Source: CANNDT01 sp945876205
GTDB taxonomy: Bacteria > Acidobacteriota > Vicinamibacteria > Vicinamibacterales > UBA2999
Direction of reading: 5' to 3'
DNA length: 27,484 nt
Assembly: GCA_947503365.1 (NCBI GenBank)
Contig: CANNDT010000060.1
Coordinates: 1 to 27,484 of the forward strand
Shown: one piece after another, positions 18,201 to 25,388 of the stretch
Layout: each line of letters starts with the position of its first letter
Position numbering within the stretch: position 1 is the stretch's first letter
Translations under genes and position numbers: made by a program
The notes under the pieces: generated by a model
Database searches by the model: none
What the model saw: the letters and a program-made list of their open reading frames with translations, nothing else
Told to the model about the DNA's origin: nothing

Positions 18201-19403
18201 ATGACGGTCGACAACGGACGCATCCGCCATTTCGATCTGCCGCACGCGCTCGAGAACATTTCGGGGCCGGTGCGGTTCGACACGCGAGGCATCCGCCTCG
18301 ACGAGCTGACGGCGCAGCTCGGCGGCGGGTCTGTGCGCTTCGGTGGCACCATCGACATCGAGCGCTACACGCCGGTTCGCATCGATATCGAGATGGCCGG
18401 CGAGAACATGCGCCTGCGGTTTCCCGAGGGGATGCGGTCGCTCGTCGATGCCAACCTGACGCTGCAGGGTCCGGTCGAAGGTCCGACGCTCGCCGGCACG
18501 GTCGTCGTCCGCAACGCGGTCTACACGCAACAAATCGGGTCGGGCGGAAGTCTCTTCGACCTGTCCGGCAGCACGACGACGGTGCAGGGTGGTGGCGGGG
18601 GAGGGCCGGCGACGACTTTGCCGTTGAACTATGACGTGCGAATCACGGCGCCCTCGACGCTGCGGGTCGAGAACAGCCAGGTGAGGCTGACCGCGACCGC
18701 CGATTTGCAGCTTCGAGGTACCTTCGATCGGCCGCTGCTGTTCGGCCGCGCCGAAATCGATCGGGGCGAAGTGACGTTTGAAGGCCGGCGTTACACCGTC
18801 AATCGAGGCACGATCGACTTCAATAATCCCGTCCGGATTCAGCCGTTCTTCGACATCGAAACCGAGACGCGCGTGCGCGTGCCCGGTCAGACGTATCGGA
18901 TCGTCGGGCGGGCGGCGGGGACGTTCGATCGGCTGACGTTCTCGTTCGACGCGGATCCCCCGCTCCCCGAGGTCGAGGTGCTGAGCCTGCTGTTCAGCGA
19001 CGTCGCGCCCGGCCGCGATGTCGAGTTCAGGCAGTACAACACCAACATCACGCCGCAGCAGCAGCTCCTGCGCGAGCGCGCGACGCGCGCGCTGACCGGG
19101 AGCATCTCATCCGAGGTCGGACGCGTCGTCGAGCAGACGTTCGGCGTCGATACGTTCCAGTTGACGCCGTCGCTCGTCGACCCCAACTCGCAGTCGTCGC
19201 GTCTCGACCCGGCGGCACGATTGACGATCGGCAAGCGGCTGTCCGATCGGGTCTACCTGACCTATTCGCGCAGCCTGTCCTCGTCCACCAGCGATCAAAT
19301 CGTGCTGCTCGAGTACGACCAGACCGACCGCTTCTCCTGGGTCCTGTCGCGGAACGAGGATCGCACCTACGCGCTCGACGTACGCGTCCGCCACTCGTTT
19401 TGA
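15291..19403 (+). CDS. tamB: TamB-like translocation and assembly protein (AsmA/DUF490 family)
   Basis: The 1370-residue protein starts with a single membrane anchor (about residues 16-40) and continues with a very long beta-rich periplasmic region. Its N-terminal part is AsmA-like (FLKRPMHIGRLSVHLWRGQFMVEDLIIEGL). Its C-terminal ~370 residues fit the TamB (DUF490) domain: repeated DITGVV-like strands, GRAEIDRGEVTFEGRRYTVNRGTIDFNNPVRIQPFFDIETETRV, and a C-terminal segment ending VRHSF. TamB-type proteins form hydrophobic grooves linking inner and outer membranes, and work with an Omp85 barrel partner or in phospholipid transport. The TTG at 15291 is the only start codon between the preceding stop (15267-15269, same frame) and the anchor. 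Its stop overlaps the Omp85 start (TGATG), supporting a joint function. Confidence 0.9.
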   Translation: MKKIFAHPLTQKTRLAIKAVVITCAVILAVAFVTTLSVDLGPALKARAEKAASDFLKRPMHIGRLSVHLWRGQFMVEDLIIEGLTPESRPFLDARRITISMPWSTLVTRRVVFDAIEMVDWKMYVEYFPDGRISFPNFRTNRPRGQSSWTTTLQYVRASRGEFSYDDHGTPWGIVSRNLDVTVTRPTSEYRGKASFSNGTIAIQSYVPMRADMSTNFRIVDGKLMLDRIDLLTDGAKSELTGVVDIAQWPEQTYNVKSRVNFPRMRELFFARDRFSLFGEGDFTGTFHLYKETVNGRSRTGRELKGNFYSTVAGVNDYRFGDLRGSLIWLPERFEVIEATSKLYGGRSRFGFTWEPLDQPEVRATATFDATYQDVDLTEFSNFLEMQGLRLAGRASGHNLLIWPQGRFSEHHGNGEARVDPPEGVDLMGRQMSPAAVAAAERRMAPGAGRPPYDNQLPRAPVPIGGDITYTYDADTIYLGPSRIATAETYVEFEGRTDYLDQSRLPFHVTTSDWQESDRVFAGVLTALKSRTAPIDVGGYGTFDGVTLGDLRRPRIEGKFTGEQMRAFDVVWGSITGDAIIENNYTDVTNAVVRSGDSTIFVEGRFSLGYPRRDGGEEINARIRLIRRPLVDLKHAFELDDYDVDGQFSGEFHVYGNYLMPLGFGQMAIVEGVAYGEPFETANAALRLEGDGVRMDSITMNKGGGRGTGAAYIDWNGNYSFNFDARRIPIDSIALAQSPSTPPLSGYVDFTAAGSGTFDAPRYDVRGTISDFFVGDEGVGQVSGTIGIAGELMTLKMEAASPRLAVSGSGTISMTPEMDAELTFSVADTSLDPYLRAFNPELSPYTTAIASGNIRVVGELADIDHLLVDATVDRLDMRLFDYRLRNATPIRVALDRHSVRITEMRLTGEDTQLDVTGVVDLHDERIAVRATGDAGLGILQGFDPNIRSSGRAMLEATFEGPMRDPLVTGTMTVDNGRIRHFDLPHALENISGPVRFDTRGIRLDELTAQLGGGSVRFGGTIDIERYTPVRIDIEMAGENMRLRFPEGMRSLVDANLTLQGPVEGPTLAGTVVVRNAVYTQQIGSGGSLFDLSGSTTTVQGGGGGGPATTLPLNYDVRITAPSTLRVENSQVRLTATADLQLRGTFDRPLLFGRAEIDRGEVTFEGRRYTVNRGTIDFNNPVRIQPFFDIETETRVRVPGQTYRIVGRAAGTFDRLTFSFDADPPLPEVEVLSLLFSDVAPGRDVEFRQYNTNITPQQQLLRERATRALTGSISSEVGRVVEQTFGVDTFQLTPSLVDPNSQSSRLDPAARLTIGKRLSDRVYLTYSRSLSSSTSDQIVLLEYDQTDRFSWVLSRNEDRTYALDVRVRHSF

Positions 19404-22351
19404 TGATCTGGGTCTCTAGGCGCTGGGCTTTCGGCGTGGGGCTGTGGATCCTGGGCCTTGCGCCTTGTGCCTTTGCTCAGGTGGGACAGCCGATCGTCGA
19501 AGTGGCCGTCGAGCAAGAGGGGCGGCCGATCGACGACCGCCTGATCAGCAGCCTGATCGAGACGACGGTCGGCGAGCCGCTGTCGATGCGCGATGTGCGC
19601 GAGACGGTGACGCACCTCATGAGCCTCAACCGGTTCGAGGACGTGCAGGCGCGCTCGGAGGCGGCCGGCGCCGGCGTGCGCGTGCGGTGGGTGCTCTTTC
19701 CACTCCATCCTGTTGACCGCCTCGAGTTCAGCGGCGATCTTGGCGCGGCCGGCGATCTCAGCCGCATCATCACCGAGCGCTTCGGCAACGCGCCGCCGGC
19801 GGGACGCGCCAACGAACTGGCCGAGGCGATTCGCACGTGGTATCGCCAGAAGGGCTACCCACAGGCGACCGTCATGCCGCGCATCGAGGTGACCCACAAT
19901 CCCGATCGCGCGACGATGGCGTTCGCGGTCGCGGCAGGTCCGAGGGCGGCGATCGGCGCGGTCAACATCGACGAGATCGATGCGGCGGATCGACCCGCGC
20001 CGCCGGGGCCTTTTGCCGTCCGCATCGGGACGCCGTACGACGAGGACGTCGTCATACGCGAGCTCGAGCGGTATGAAGCGGCGCTCCGGTCGCGAGGCTT
20101 CTACGAGGCGCGCGCCACGCATCTCGTCCGGTTCGAGCCCAACGGCACCGCGACCGTCAACGTCTCCGTCGATCGCGGACCGAATGTCGTGGTCACGTTT
20201 GCCGGCGATCCGCTGCCCGAATCTGACCGCGAGCGGCTGGTGCCGGTGCGAACCGAAGGGTCGGTCGACGAAGACCTGCTCGAGGATTCCAACTTCGCGA
20301 TCGAGGAGTACCTTCGCGGCCGCGGCTATCGCAATGCGATGTCGGCGTACACGCGCGAGCCGCGCGACGGCCAGTTGAACATCGCGTTTACCGTCTCGCG
20401 CGGACCGCGCTACATCGTGGACGACCTCCAGGTCGCCGGCAACATGGCGGTTCCCACCGCCGACCTCATGCAACTGCTGCGCTTCGTCAAGACGGGCGAC
20501 CCGTTTGTGCAGGCGACGCTCAATGGCGCCGTCGGCGCGATCAGGGACGCCTACCGGACGCGAGGGTTCACTCGCGCGAACGTGCAGGCGTCGCTCACCG
20601 ATCTGCCACCCGAGGGTGAGGGCGCCGACCGGCGCGTCCAGGTCAGGGTCAACATCGCCGAAGGCGCGCGCACCGTCGTTGGGTCGGTGGCGTTCAAGGG
20701 CAACATCGTCACCAGCGAGGGTGAGCTGCGCGCCCGGATGACGACGACCCCGGGCCGGCCGTATTCGGAGGTGGAGCTGACCTCCGATCGCGATCGCATC
20801 GAGCTCGAGTACCGCAACCGCGGATACGAAGGCGTGGTGGTCGAGGCCAACGCCGCCTTTGTCGACGGTGACACGATCGCCGACGTGATCATCACGATCA
20901 GCGAGGGTCCGCAAATCCTCGTCGACCATGTCATCATCATCGGCAACCAGCGGACGCGCACCGAAACGATCGAGCGCGAGCTGCTGGTAAAACCGGGACA
21001 GCCGCTCGGCTATTCGGGCCTGATCGAGAGCCAGCAGCGGTTGGCGGGACTGGGACTCTTCCGGCGCATTCGTATCGATCCGTTGCCGCACGGCAGTGAA
21101 CCGAGACGCGACGTGCTCGTGCAGGTCGAGGAAGCGCCGCCCACCACGATTGGCTACGGCGGCGGCATCGAGGGCGGCACGCGCCTGCGGCCGACGGGGG
21201 CAGGCGGAGCGGCGGAGGAGCGGTTGGAGTTTGCGCCCCGCGGATTCTTCGAGGTCGGGCGCCGCAACCTCTGGGGCAAGAACCGCTCGGTCAACCTGTT
21301 CACGCGCGTCAGCCTGCGCTCGCGCGACATCGTGTTCACCGACCAGGGCGAGCGCCTGCCGGAGGGTGTCAACCAGGGCGGCACCGGGTTCAACGAGTAC
21401 CGCGTCTACGGCACCTACCGCGAGCCGAGGATTTTCAACACGCCGGCCGACGTCCTCCTCACGGGCATCCTCGACCAGGCGATTCGATCGAGCTTCAACT
21501 TCATCACGCGCGAGGCGCGAGCGGAGGCTGGCCTTCGGTTCAGCCAGCGCTACAGCGCGGCCGGCCGCTATTCGTACCAGCACACAAGGCTCTTCGACGA
21601 GCGGTTCACCGAGAACGAGAAGCCGCTGATCGACCGCATCTTTCCGCAGGTGCGGCTCTCGAAATTCTCGTCGTCGTTCCTGCGCGACACGCGGGACGAT
21701 CTCGTCGACCCCAATCGCGGCACCTTTGCGATCTTCGACACCGAGCTGGCCGCGCGCGTAATTGGATCCGAGGTCGGCTTCGTCCGCACCTTTATCCAGA
21801 CGTTCGGCTACTACCGCGTGCCGATGCAGCGCCGCACCGTGCTCGCCTTCAGCGCGCGTCTCGGTGTCGCCAACGGCTTTCCGCGCGCGGTGCCCACCGT
21901 GCTTCCCAACGGCCAGCCGGTGATCGGGGCTGACGGCCAACCGATGGTCGAGATCGTCGACGACCTGCCCGCGAGCGAGCGCTTTTTCGCCGGCGGCGAC
22001 ACGACCGTGCGAGGCTTCTCGCTCGACCGCCTCGGCACGGCCGAGACGATCAGTCCCACCGGCTTCCCCAAAGGCGGCAACGGCGTCGTCATCCTCAACG
22101 GCGAGGTCCGCGTGGCCCTCATCGGCCCCCTGGGTGGTGCGGTATTTCTCGACGGCGGCAACGTCTTTCCGAGAGCGAACGCCATCCACGTGAGGGAATT
22201 GAGAGGAGCCGCCGGCTTCGGCATCCGCTACCGTTCCCCGGTGGGCCCGATCCGCATCGACCTGGGATTCAAACTCGATCGCCGTGAGCTGTCACCAGGA
22301 CGATTGGAGCGGCGAAGCGTTCTTCACATTTCTCTTGGGCAGGCGTTTTAA
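19403..22351 (+). CDS. Omp85-family outer-membrane assembly protein with about seven POTRA domains
   Basis: The 982-residue protein has a signal peptide ending near PCAFAQ (residue 26), a long periplasmic part and a C-terminal 16-strand-type barrel (about 580-982). Seven POTRA-like units can be read at approximately 28-101, 103-182, 184-260, 261-336, 337-422, 423-503 and 504-578, several ending with a GxR/GPx turn after a beta strand. In the barrel, FFAGGDTTVRGFSLDRLG holds the conserved VRGF loop motif (869-872), and the chain ends in Phe, the usual barrel insertion signal. BamA has five POTRAs and TamA three, so this is a longer relative. ATG 19403 overlaps the tamB stop (TGATG). The tamB pairing suggests a TamA-like role; it could also be a BamA paralogue. 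Confidence 0.92.
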   Translation: MIWVSRRWAFGVGLWILGLAPCAFAQVGQPIVEVAVEQEGRPIDDRLISSLIETTVGEPLSMRDVRETVTHLMSLNRFEDVQARSEAAGAGVRVRWVLFPLHPVDRLEFSGDLGAAGDLSRIITERFGNAPPAGRANELAEAIRTWYRQKGYPQATVMPRIEVTHNPDRATMAFAVAAGPRAAIGAVNIDEIDAADRPAPPGPFAVRIGTPYDEDVVIRELERYEAALRSRGFYEARATHLVRFEPNGTATVNVSVDRGPNVVVTFAGDPLPESDRERLVPVRTEGSVDEDLLEDSNFAIEEYLRGRGYRNAMSAYTREPRDGQLNIAFTVSRGPRYIVDDLQVAGNMAVPTADLMQLLRFVKTGDPFVQATLNGAVGAIRDAYRTRGFTRANVQASLTDLPPEGEGADRRVQVRVNIAEGARTVVGSVAFKGNIVTSEGELRARMTTTPGRPYSEVELTSDRDRIELEYRNRGYEGVVVEANAAFVDGDTIADVIITISEGPQILVDHVIIIGNQRTRTETIERELLVKPGQPLGYSGLIESQQRLAGLGLFRRIRIDPLPHGSEPRRDVLVQVEEAPPTTIGYGGGIEGGTRLRPTGAGGAAEERLEFAPRGFFEVGRRNLWGKNRSVNLFTRVSLRSRDIVFTDQGERLPEGVNQGGTGFNEYRVYGTYREPRIFNTPADVLLTGILDQAIRSSFNFITREARAEAGLRFSQRYSAAGRYSYQHTRLFDERFTENEKPLIDRIFPQVRLSKFSSSFLRDTRDDLVDPNRGTFAIFDTELAARVIGSEVGFVRTFIQTFGYYRVPMQRRTVLAFSARLGVANGFPRAVPTVLPNGQPVIGADGQPMVEIVDDLPASERFFAGGDTTVRGFSLDRLGTAETISPTGFPKGGNGVVILNGEVRVALIGPLGGAVFLDGGNVFPRANAIHVRELRGAAGFGIRYRSPVGPIRIDLGFKLDRRELSPGRLERRSVLHISLGQAF

Positions 22352-22373
22352 GTGGGCAGGCTCTTCGCTGCGA

Positions 22374-22455
22374 CGGCACACCGAGGCTCCGAGACACCGA
22401 GGCCAAGACTCTTGGGACCCCCAAAATATCGGTGCCTCGGTGTCTCGGTGTGCCG
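22374..22455. repeat. CACCGAGG-unit inverted repeat overlapping a gene start
   Basis: The left arm 22374-22404 and right arm 22431-22455 pair perfectly over their outer 12 bp (CGGCACACCGAG) and imperfectly further in. The loop contains a small TTGGG/CCCAA stem. Units are 8 bp long (CACCGAGG, CTCCGAGA, CACCGAGG). The right arm contains the GTG at 22448 that is the most likely start of the SurA-like gene. Confidence 0.92.
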
Positions 22456-23086
22456 TGGCGGTGTATGCCTTGCCACGTGGCTGGTTGTGACGACTTCCAT
22501 GGGGTGGCCGTCGCAGGCTAGCGCCCAGCAGTTGCTGGATAGAGTCGTCGCCCGCGTCAATACCTACGCCATCACGCTCACTGACGTGAACGCCGCGCTC
22601 GCGCTTGGCGTCGTCGATGTTCCTGCCGGCGACACGCAGGAGGGGATCGCGACGCAGCGGCTCATCGATCGGCAGTTGGTCCTCGTGGAGGTGGCGCGGT
22701 TCGCGCCGCCGGAGCCCGATATGGCGGCGGTCGATCGTGAGATCGCGACGATGAAGGAGCGCGCCGGCGCGCGGCTCGACGCCGTGATGCAGGCGACCGG
22801 GTTGGACGAGGCGCGCCTTCGCGATATCGCCCGCGATACGCTGCGCATCCAGGCCTACCTCAATCAACGGTTCGGGACGACGGTGCAGGTGAGCGATGAA
22901 GAGGTCGCGCTCTACTACCGCAACCACGCCAGCGAGTTTCAGCGAAACGGGACGGTCATCCCGTTTGACGAAGCGCAATCCACCGCGCGCCAGAGTGCGG
23001 CGGCGGCCCGCCGGGGAGCGACGATCCTGCAGTGGATGCGCGACCTGCGCCAGCGCGCCGAGATCGTAGAACCTACTGTCCGGTGA
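22448..23086 (+). CDS. SurA-N-like periplasmic protein without a PPIase domain
   Basis: Starting at GTG 22448 the product has 212 residues with a signal peptide ending in QASA before QQLLDRVVARVN. The mature part resembles the N-terminal chaperone domain of SurA: LLDRVVARVNTYAITLTDVNAAL, then QRLIDRQLVLVEV, then SDEEVALYYRNHASEF, ending ILQWMRDLRQRAEIVEP. No parvulin prolyl-isomerase domain follows, so it may be a chaperone only. The frame is open back to a GTG at 22352 right after the Omp85 stop; that start would translate the whole repeat and place about 32 odd residues before the signal peptide. The position after tamB and the Omp85 gene suggests a role in delivering outer-membrane proteins. 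Its end overlaps the convergent CPBP gene by 14 bp. Confidence 0.8.
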   Translation: MCRGGVCLATWLVVTTSMGWPSQASAQQLLDRVVARVNTYAITLTDVNAALALGVVDVPAGDTQEGIATQRLIDRQLVLVEVARFAPPEPDMAAVDREIATMKERAGARLDAVMQATGLDEARLRDIARDTLRIQAYLNQRFGTTVQVSDEEVALYYRNHASEFQRNGTVIPFDEAQSTARQSAAAARRGATILQWMRDLRQRAEIVEPTVR

Positions 23087-23765
23087 TCGCGACGCGCAGG
23101 ATCTCGAGCGAATTGAATCCCGAGTGGCTGATGATCGGCGCAATCGAGCTGCGGCGCCGCAGATAGATCAGCGCCCAGAACGCACCGAGCGCGCCGGTGA
23201 CAAGCGCCGCATCCCATCCCTGGACGATGTGACCCAGGCCGAACGCGACGCTCAGGACGACGACACCCACCATCGCGCCGCCCAGATGCATCTCGAATCG
23301 TCTCAGTAGAAACGCGCGCTGCAGCTCTTCGCGGATGCCGCCGGCGACGATGGCGACCACGCCGAAGATGGCGGCTTCACCGGGAGTGGTGGCGAGCTGC
23401 TCGAGCGGATTGGCTTCGACGTTGTGCAGCCACGGCGCCACGAGGCGCAGCACGTTCAGCAGCACCACCACCATCAGGAATACCGCGGGGACGAGCAGGA
23501 TGCCGCGGATGACCTCGGGCTTGATCGGACCGCGTCCCACCCAGAGTTCCCTGACGCTTTGCCCATGGCTGCGGGTGATCAGGACCATGAGCGTCGCGAG
23601 CAGGAGCGTATCGCCGATCGACAGGATGAGGACGAACGTCAGCGACAGGCGGCCCGGGCTGTCGAACACCGGAAAGCCCGAGACGCGAAGGGCGCCGGCC
23701 AGGGCGAGCTGCGTCGGGACGCTCGAGCAGAGCAGGACCTCCAGCACCGCGACCAACCGGTTCAT
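23073..23765 (-). CDS. CPBP-family intramembrane metalloprotease (CAAX protease-like)
   Basis: The 230-residue product has about six to eight membrane helices. It carries the three signature motifs of the CPBP (Abi/CAAX protease, Rce1-like) family: REELQRAF (Glu146-Glu147), FGLGH with His179, and HSGFN with His214 and Asn218. These residues would build the active site within the membrane. Bacterial members process or modify peptides and membrane proteins, but the substrate here is unknown. The ATG at 23765 is preferred to an in-frame start at 23816, since the extra residues would be encoded by the GGGGTCAGACCCC repeats. No Shine-Dalgarno sequence is visible. It is divergent from the NtrC-type regulator and convergent with the SurA-like gene. 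Confidence 0.9.
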   Translation of the reverse strand: MNRLVAVLEVLLCSSVPTQLALAGALRVSGFPVFDSPGRLSLTFVLILSIGDTLLLATLMVLITRSHGQSVRELWVGRGPIKPEVIRGILLVPAVFLMVVVLLNVLRLVAPWLHNVEANPLEQLATTPGEAAIFGVVAIVAGGIREELQRAFLLRRFEMHLGGAMVGVVVLSVAFGLGHIVQGWDAALVTGALGAFWALIYLRRRSSIAPIISHSGFNSLEILRVAITGQ

Positions 23766-23769
23766 GCTG

Positions 23770-23829
23770 ACTGGGGTCAGACCCCAGTGACGGGTCGTTT
23801 GGGGGTCAGACCCCATCGACGGGTCGTAT
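23770..23829. repeat. tandem pair of GGGGTCAGACCCC palindromic repeats
   Basis: Two 28-bp units (23773-23800 and 23802-23829, period 29 bp) each contain GGGGTCAGACCCC followed by GACGGGTCGT. They differ at four positions. The first is extended to a 19-bp palindrome (23770-23788, ACTGGGGTC-A-GACCCCAGT). They lie between the CPBP protease gene and the promoter of the response regulator. They could be REP-like elements or regulator binding sites. Confidence 0.88.
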
Positions 23830-23858
23830 CAAGTACGCAGTTTTTTCCATGGCTGTGC

Positions 23859-23887
23859 TGGACCGTGTAAAAACGACAGGGTACCAT
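23859..23887 (+). promoter_or_regulatory. candidate sigma-70 promoter, leaderless, for the response regulator
   Basis: TGGACC (23859-23864) and TACCAT (23882-23887) are separated by exactly 17 bp, and each matches its consensus at 4 of 6 positions. The -10 box is 6 nt before the ATG at 23894, so the message would begin at the start codon. This is the best-formed promoter of the leaderless type in the window. Confidence 0.5.
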
Positions 23888-23893
23888 CGACTC

Positions 23894-25294
23894 ATGCATA
23901 CCGGTGAGCGGGTTCTCGTCGTCGAAGACGAAGCGGCGGCGCGTCTCGGCCTCACCGAGCTCGTTCGCACCTGGGGCTTCACGACCGAAGCGGCGGCCGA
24001 CGGCGAAGAAGCGCTGCAGAAAGTCACGTCGTTCCGTCCCACCATCATCATCAGCGACCTGGTCATGCCGCGCATGGGCGGCCTCGAGCTGCTGCGCGCC
24101 CTCAAAGACGAAGGCACCACCCTCACCATCGTCATCCTGACCGCCCAGGGCACCGTGGAGACCGCCGTCGAGGCGATCAAAGAAGGCGCCTACGACTATC
24201 TGACGAAGCCGATCGAGCCGCAACGGCTGAAGATCCTTCTCGACAAAATTGTCGAGCGGCAGGACACGCTTCGCGAGGTGAAGGTGCTGCGGCGCCAGCT
24301 TCGCGACCAGGGCAGCTTCGGCAGCATGATCGGCAGCAGCGCGCAGATGCGGAAGGTCTACCAGGTGGTGGAGCAGGCGGCGCCGACCCAGGCGTCCGTG
24401 CTCATCTGGGGCGAATCTGGCACCGGCAAGGAGCTCGTGGCGCAGACGATCCATCAGCTCAGTCCGCGGGCGCACGGGCCGTTTGTGCCGATCAACTGCG
24501 CGGCCATTCCCGAGACGCTGCTCGAGAGCGAGATCTTCGGACACGAGAAGGGCGCGTTCACCGGCGCGTCGGATCGACGCGAGGGATGCTTCGAGCTGGC
24601 CGACCACGGCACGCTCTTCCTGGACGAGATCGCCGAGATGACGCCGCCGACGCAGGTCAAGCTCCTGCGCGTGCTGCAGGAGCGGAAGTTCCGCCGGCTT
24701 GGTGGACGGCAGGAGCAGAGCGTGGACGTCCGCGTGATCGCGGCGACCAACGTCAATCCCGCCGAAGCGGTGAAGAGCGGCAAGCTTCGCGAGGATCTTT
24801 ATTACCGTCTGAACGTCTTCGCGATCGAGCTGCCGCCCCTGCGTCAGCGGAAGGACGACCTGCCGCTGCTCGTCCAGTCGTTCCTCACCGAGTTCAACGC
24901 GCGCAACAAGAAGACCGTGTCGGCGCTCGACCCGGCGGCGATGCGCATCATGGAGCAGTACGGCTGGCCCGGCAACGTCCGCGAGGTGAGAAACGTCATC
25001 GAGCGCGCGGTGATCCTCAGCTCGGGCGAGTTCATCGAGCCGAAGCACCTGCCGCCGATGCTGATCGGATCCTCGTCCGACGGCGCGAAGCCCACCGTGT
25101 CGCTCGAGCCAGGGACGACGGTGGAAGAGGCGGAGCGGCGGCTGATCCTGATGACGCTCCAGCACACGCGCGACAACAAGACCCGCGCCGCCGAGATCCT
25201 CGGCATCAGCCTGAAGACGCTGCACAACAAGTTGAACAAGCTCCGCGGCCGCGTTCCTGGCAAGTCTGAAGCCGAGGAAACCCTTCCCCAGTGA
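23894..25294 (+). CDS. NtrC-family response regulator (receiver, sigma-54 AAA+, Fis HTH)
   Basis: The 466-residue protein begins with a receiver domain (1-120) whose acidic pocket is Glu11-Asp12, phosphoacceptor Asp55 (IIISDLVMPRMGG), and Lys105 (LTKP). A sigma-54 activator domain follows (about 143-380) with Walker A GESGTGKE (173-180), the GAFTGA loop (220-225) and Walker B LFLDEIAE (241-248), then a Fis-type helix-turn-helix near the end (NKTRAAEILGISLKTLHNKLN). It should activate RNA polymerase with sigma-54 when phosphorylated, most likely by the kinase encoded 94 bp downstream. The ATG at 23894 is chosen over one at 23849, because receivers start close to VLVVEDE and a -10 box lies between the two. 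Target promoters are not visible here. Confidence 0.96.
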   Translation: MHTGERVLVVEDEAAARLGLTELVRTWGFTTEAAADGEEALQKVTSFRPTIIISDLVMPRMGGLELLRALKDEGTTLTIVILTAQGTVETAVEAIKEGAYDYLTKPIEPQRLKILLDKIVERQDTLREVKVLRRQLRDQGSFGSMIGSSAQMRKVYQVVEQAAPTQASVLIWGESGTGKELVAQTIHQLSPRAHGPFVPINCAAIPETLLESEIFGHEKGAFTGASDRREGCFELADHGTLFLDEIAEMTPPTQVKLLRVLQERKFRRLGGRQEQSVDVRVIAATNVNPAEAVKSGKLREDLYYRLNVFAIELPPLRQRKDDLPLLVQSFLTEFNARNKKTVSALDPAAMRIMEQYGWPGNVREVRNVIERAVILSSGEFIEPKHLPPMLIGSSSDGAKPTVSLEPGTTVEEAERRLILMTLQHTRDNKTRAAEILGISLKTLHNKLNKLRGRVPGKSEAEETLPQ

Positions 25295-25295
25295 T

Positions 25296-25369
25296 CACGA
25301 CACACCGAGTCTCCGAGGCACTGAGAAAAGCAAACATGGCTCGGTGTCTCGGTGCCTCGGTGTGTCGTG
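25296..25369. repeat. CACCGAGG-unit hairpin between response regulator and kinase genes
   Basis: The left arm 25296-25325 and right arm 25340-25369 form a stem of about 30 bp: the outer 14 bp are perfect and a few mismatches lie further in, around a 14-nt loop. It starts one base after the response regulator stop codon and ends 19 nt before the kinase ATG. It belongs to the same family as 22374-22455. No T-tract follows. Confidence 0.93.
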
Positions 25370-25388
25370 GAAGTGAAAGCCGCCGCGA

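Noticed and set aside
19367..22189. A 940-codon open frame on the minus strand, antisense to the Omp85 gene
   Set aside because: Its composition (Arg/His/Asp/Val-rich, no domain motifs) is typical of a shadow frame in high-GC DNA, while the plus strand encodes a clear signal peptide, POTRAs and barrel.
23849..23893. Start of the response regulator at ATG 23849
   Set aside because: The extra 15 residues precede the usual receiver start, and the best promoter (-10 at 23882) would lie inside the gene.
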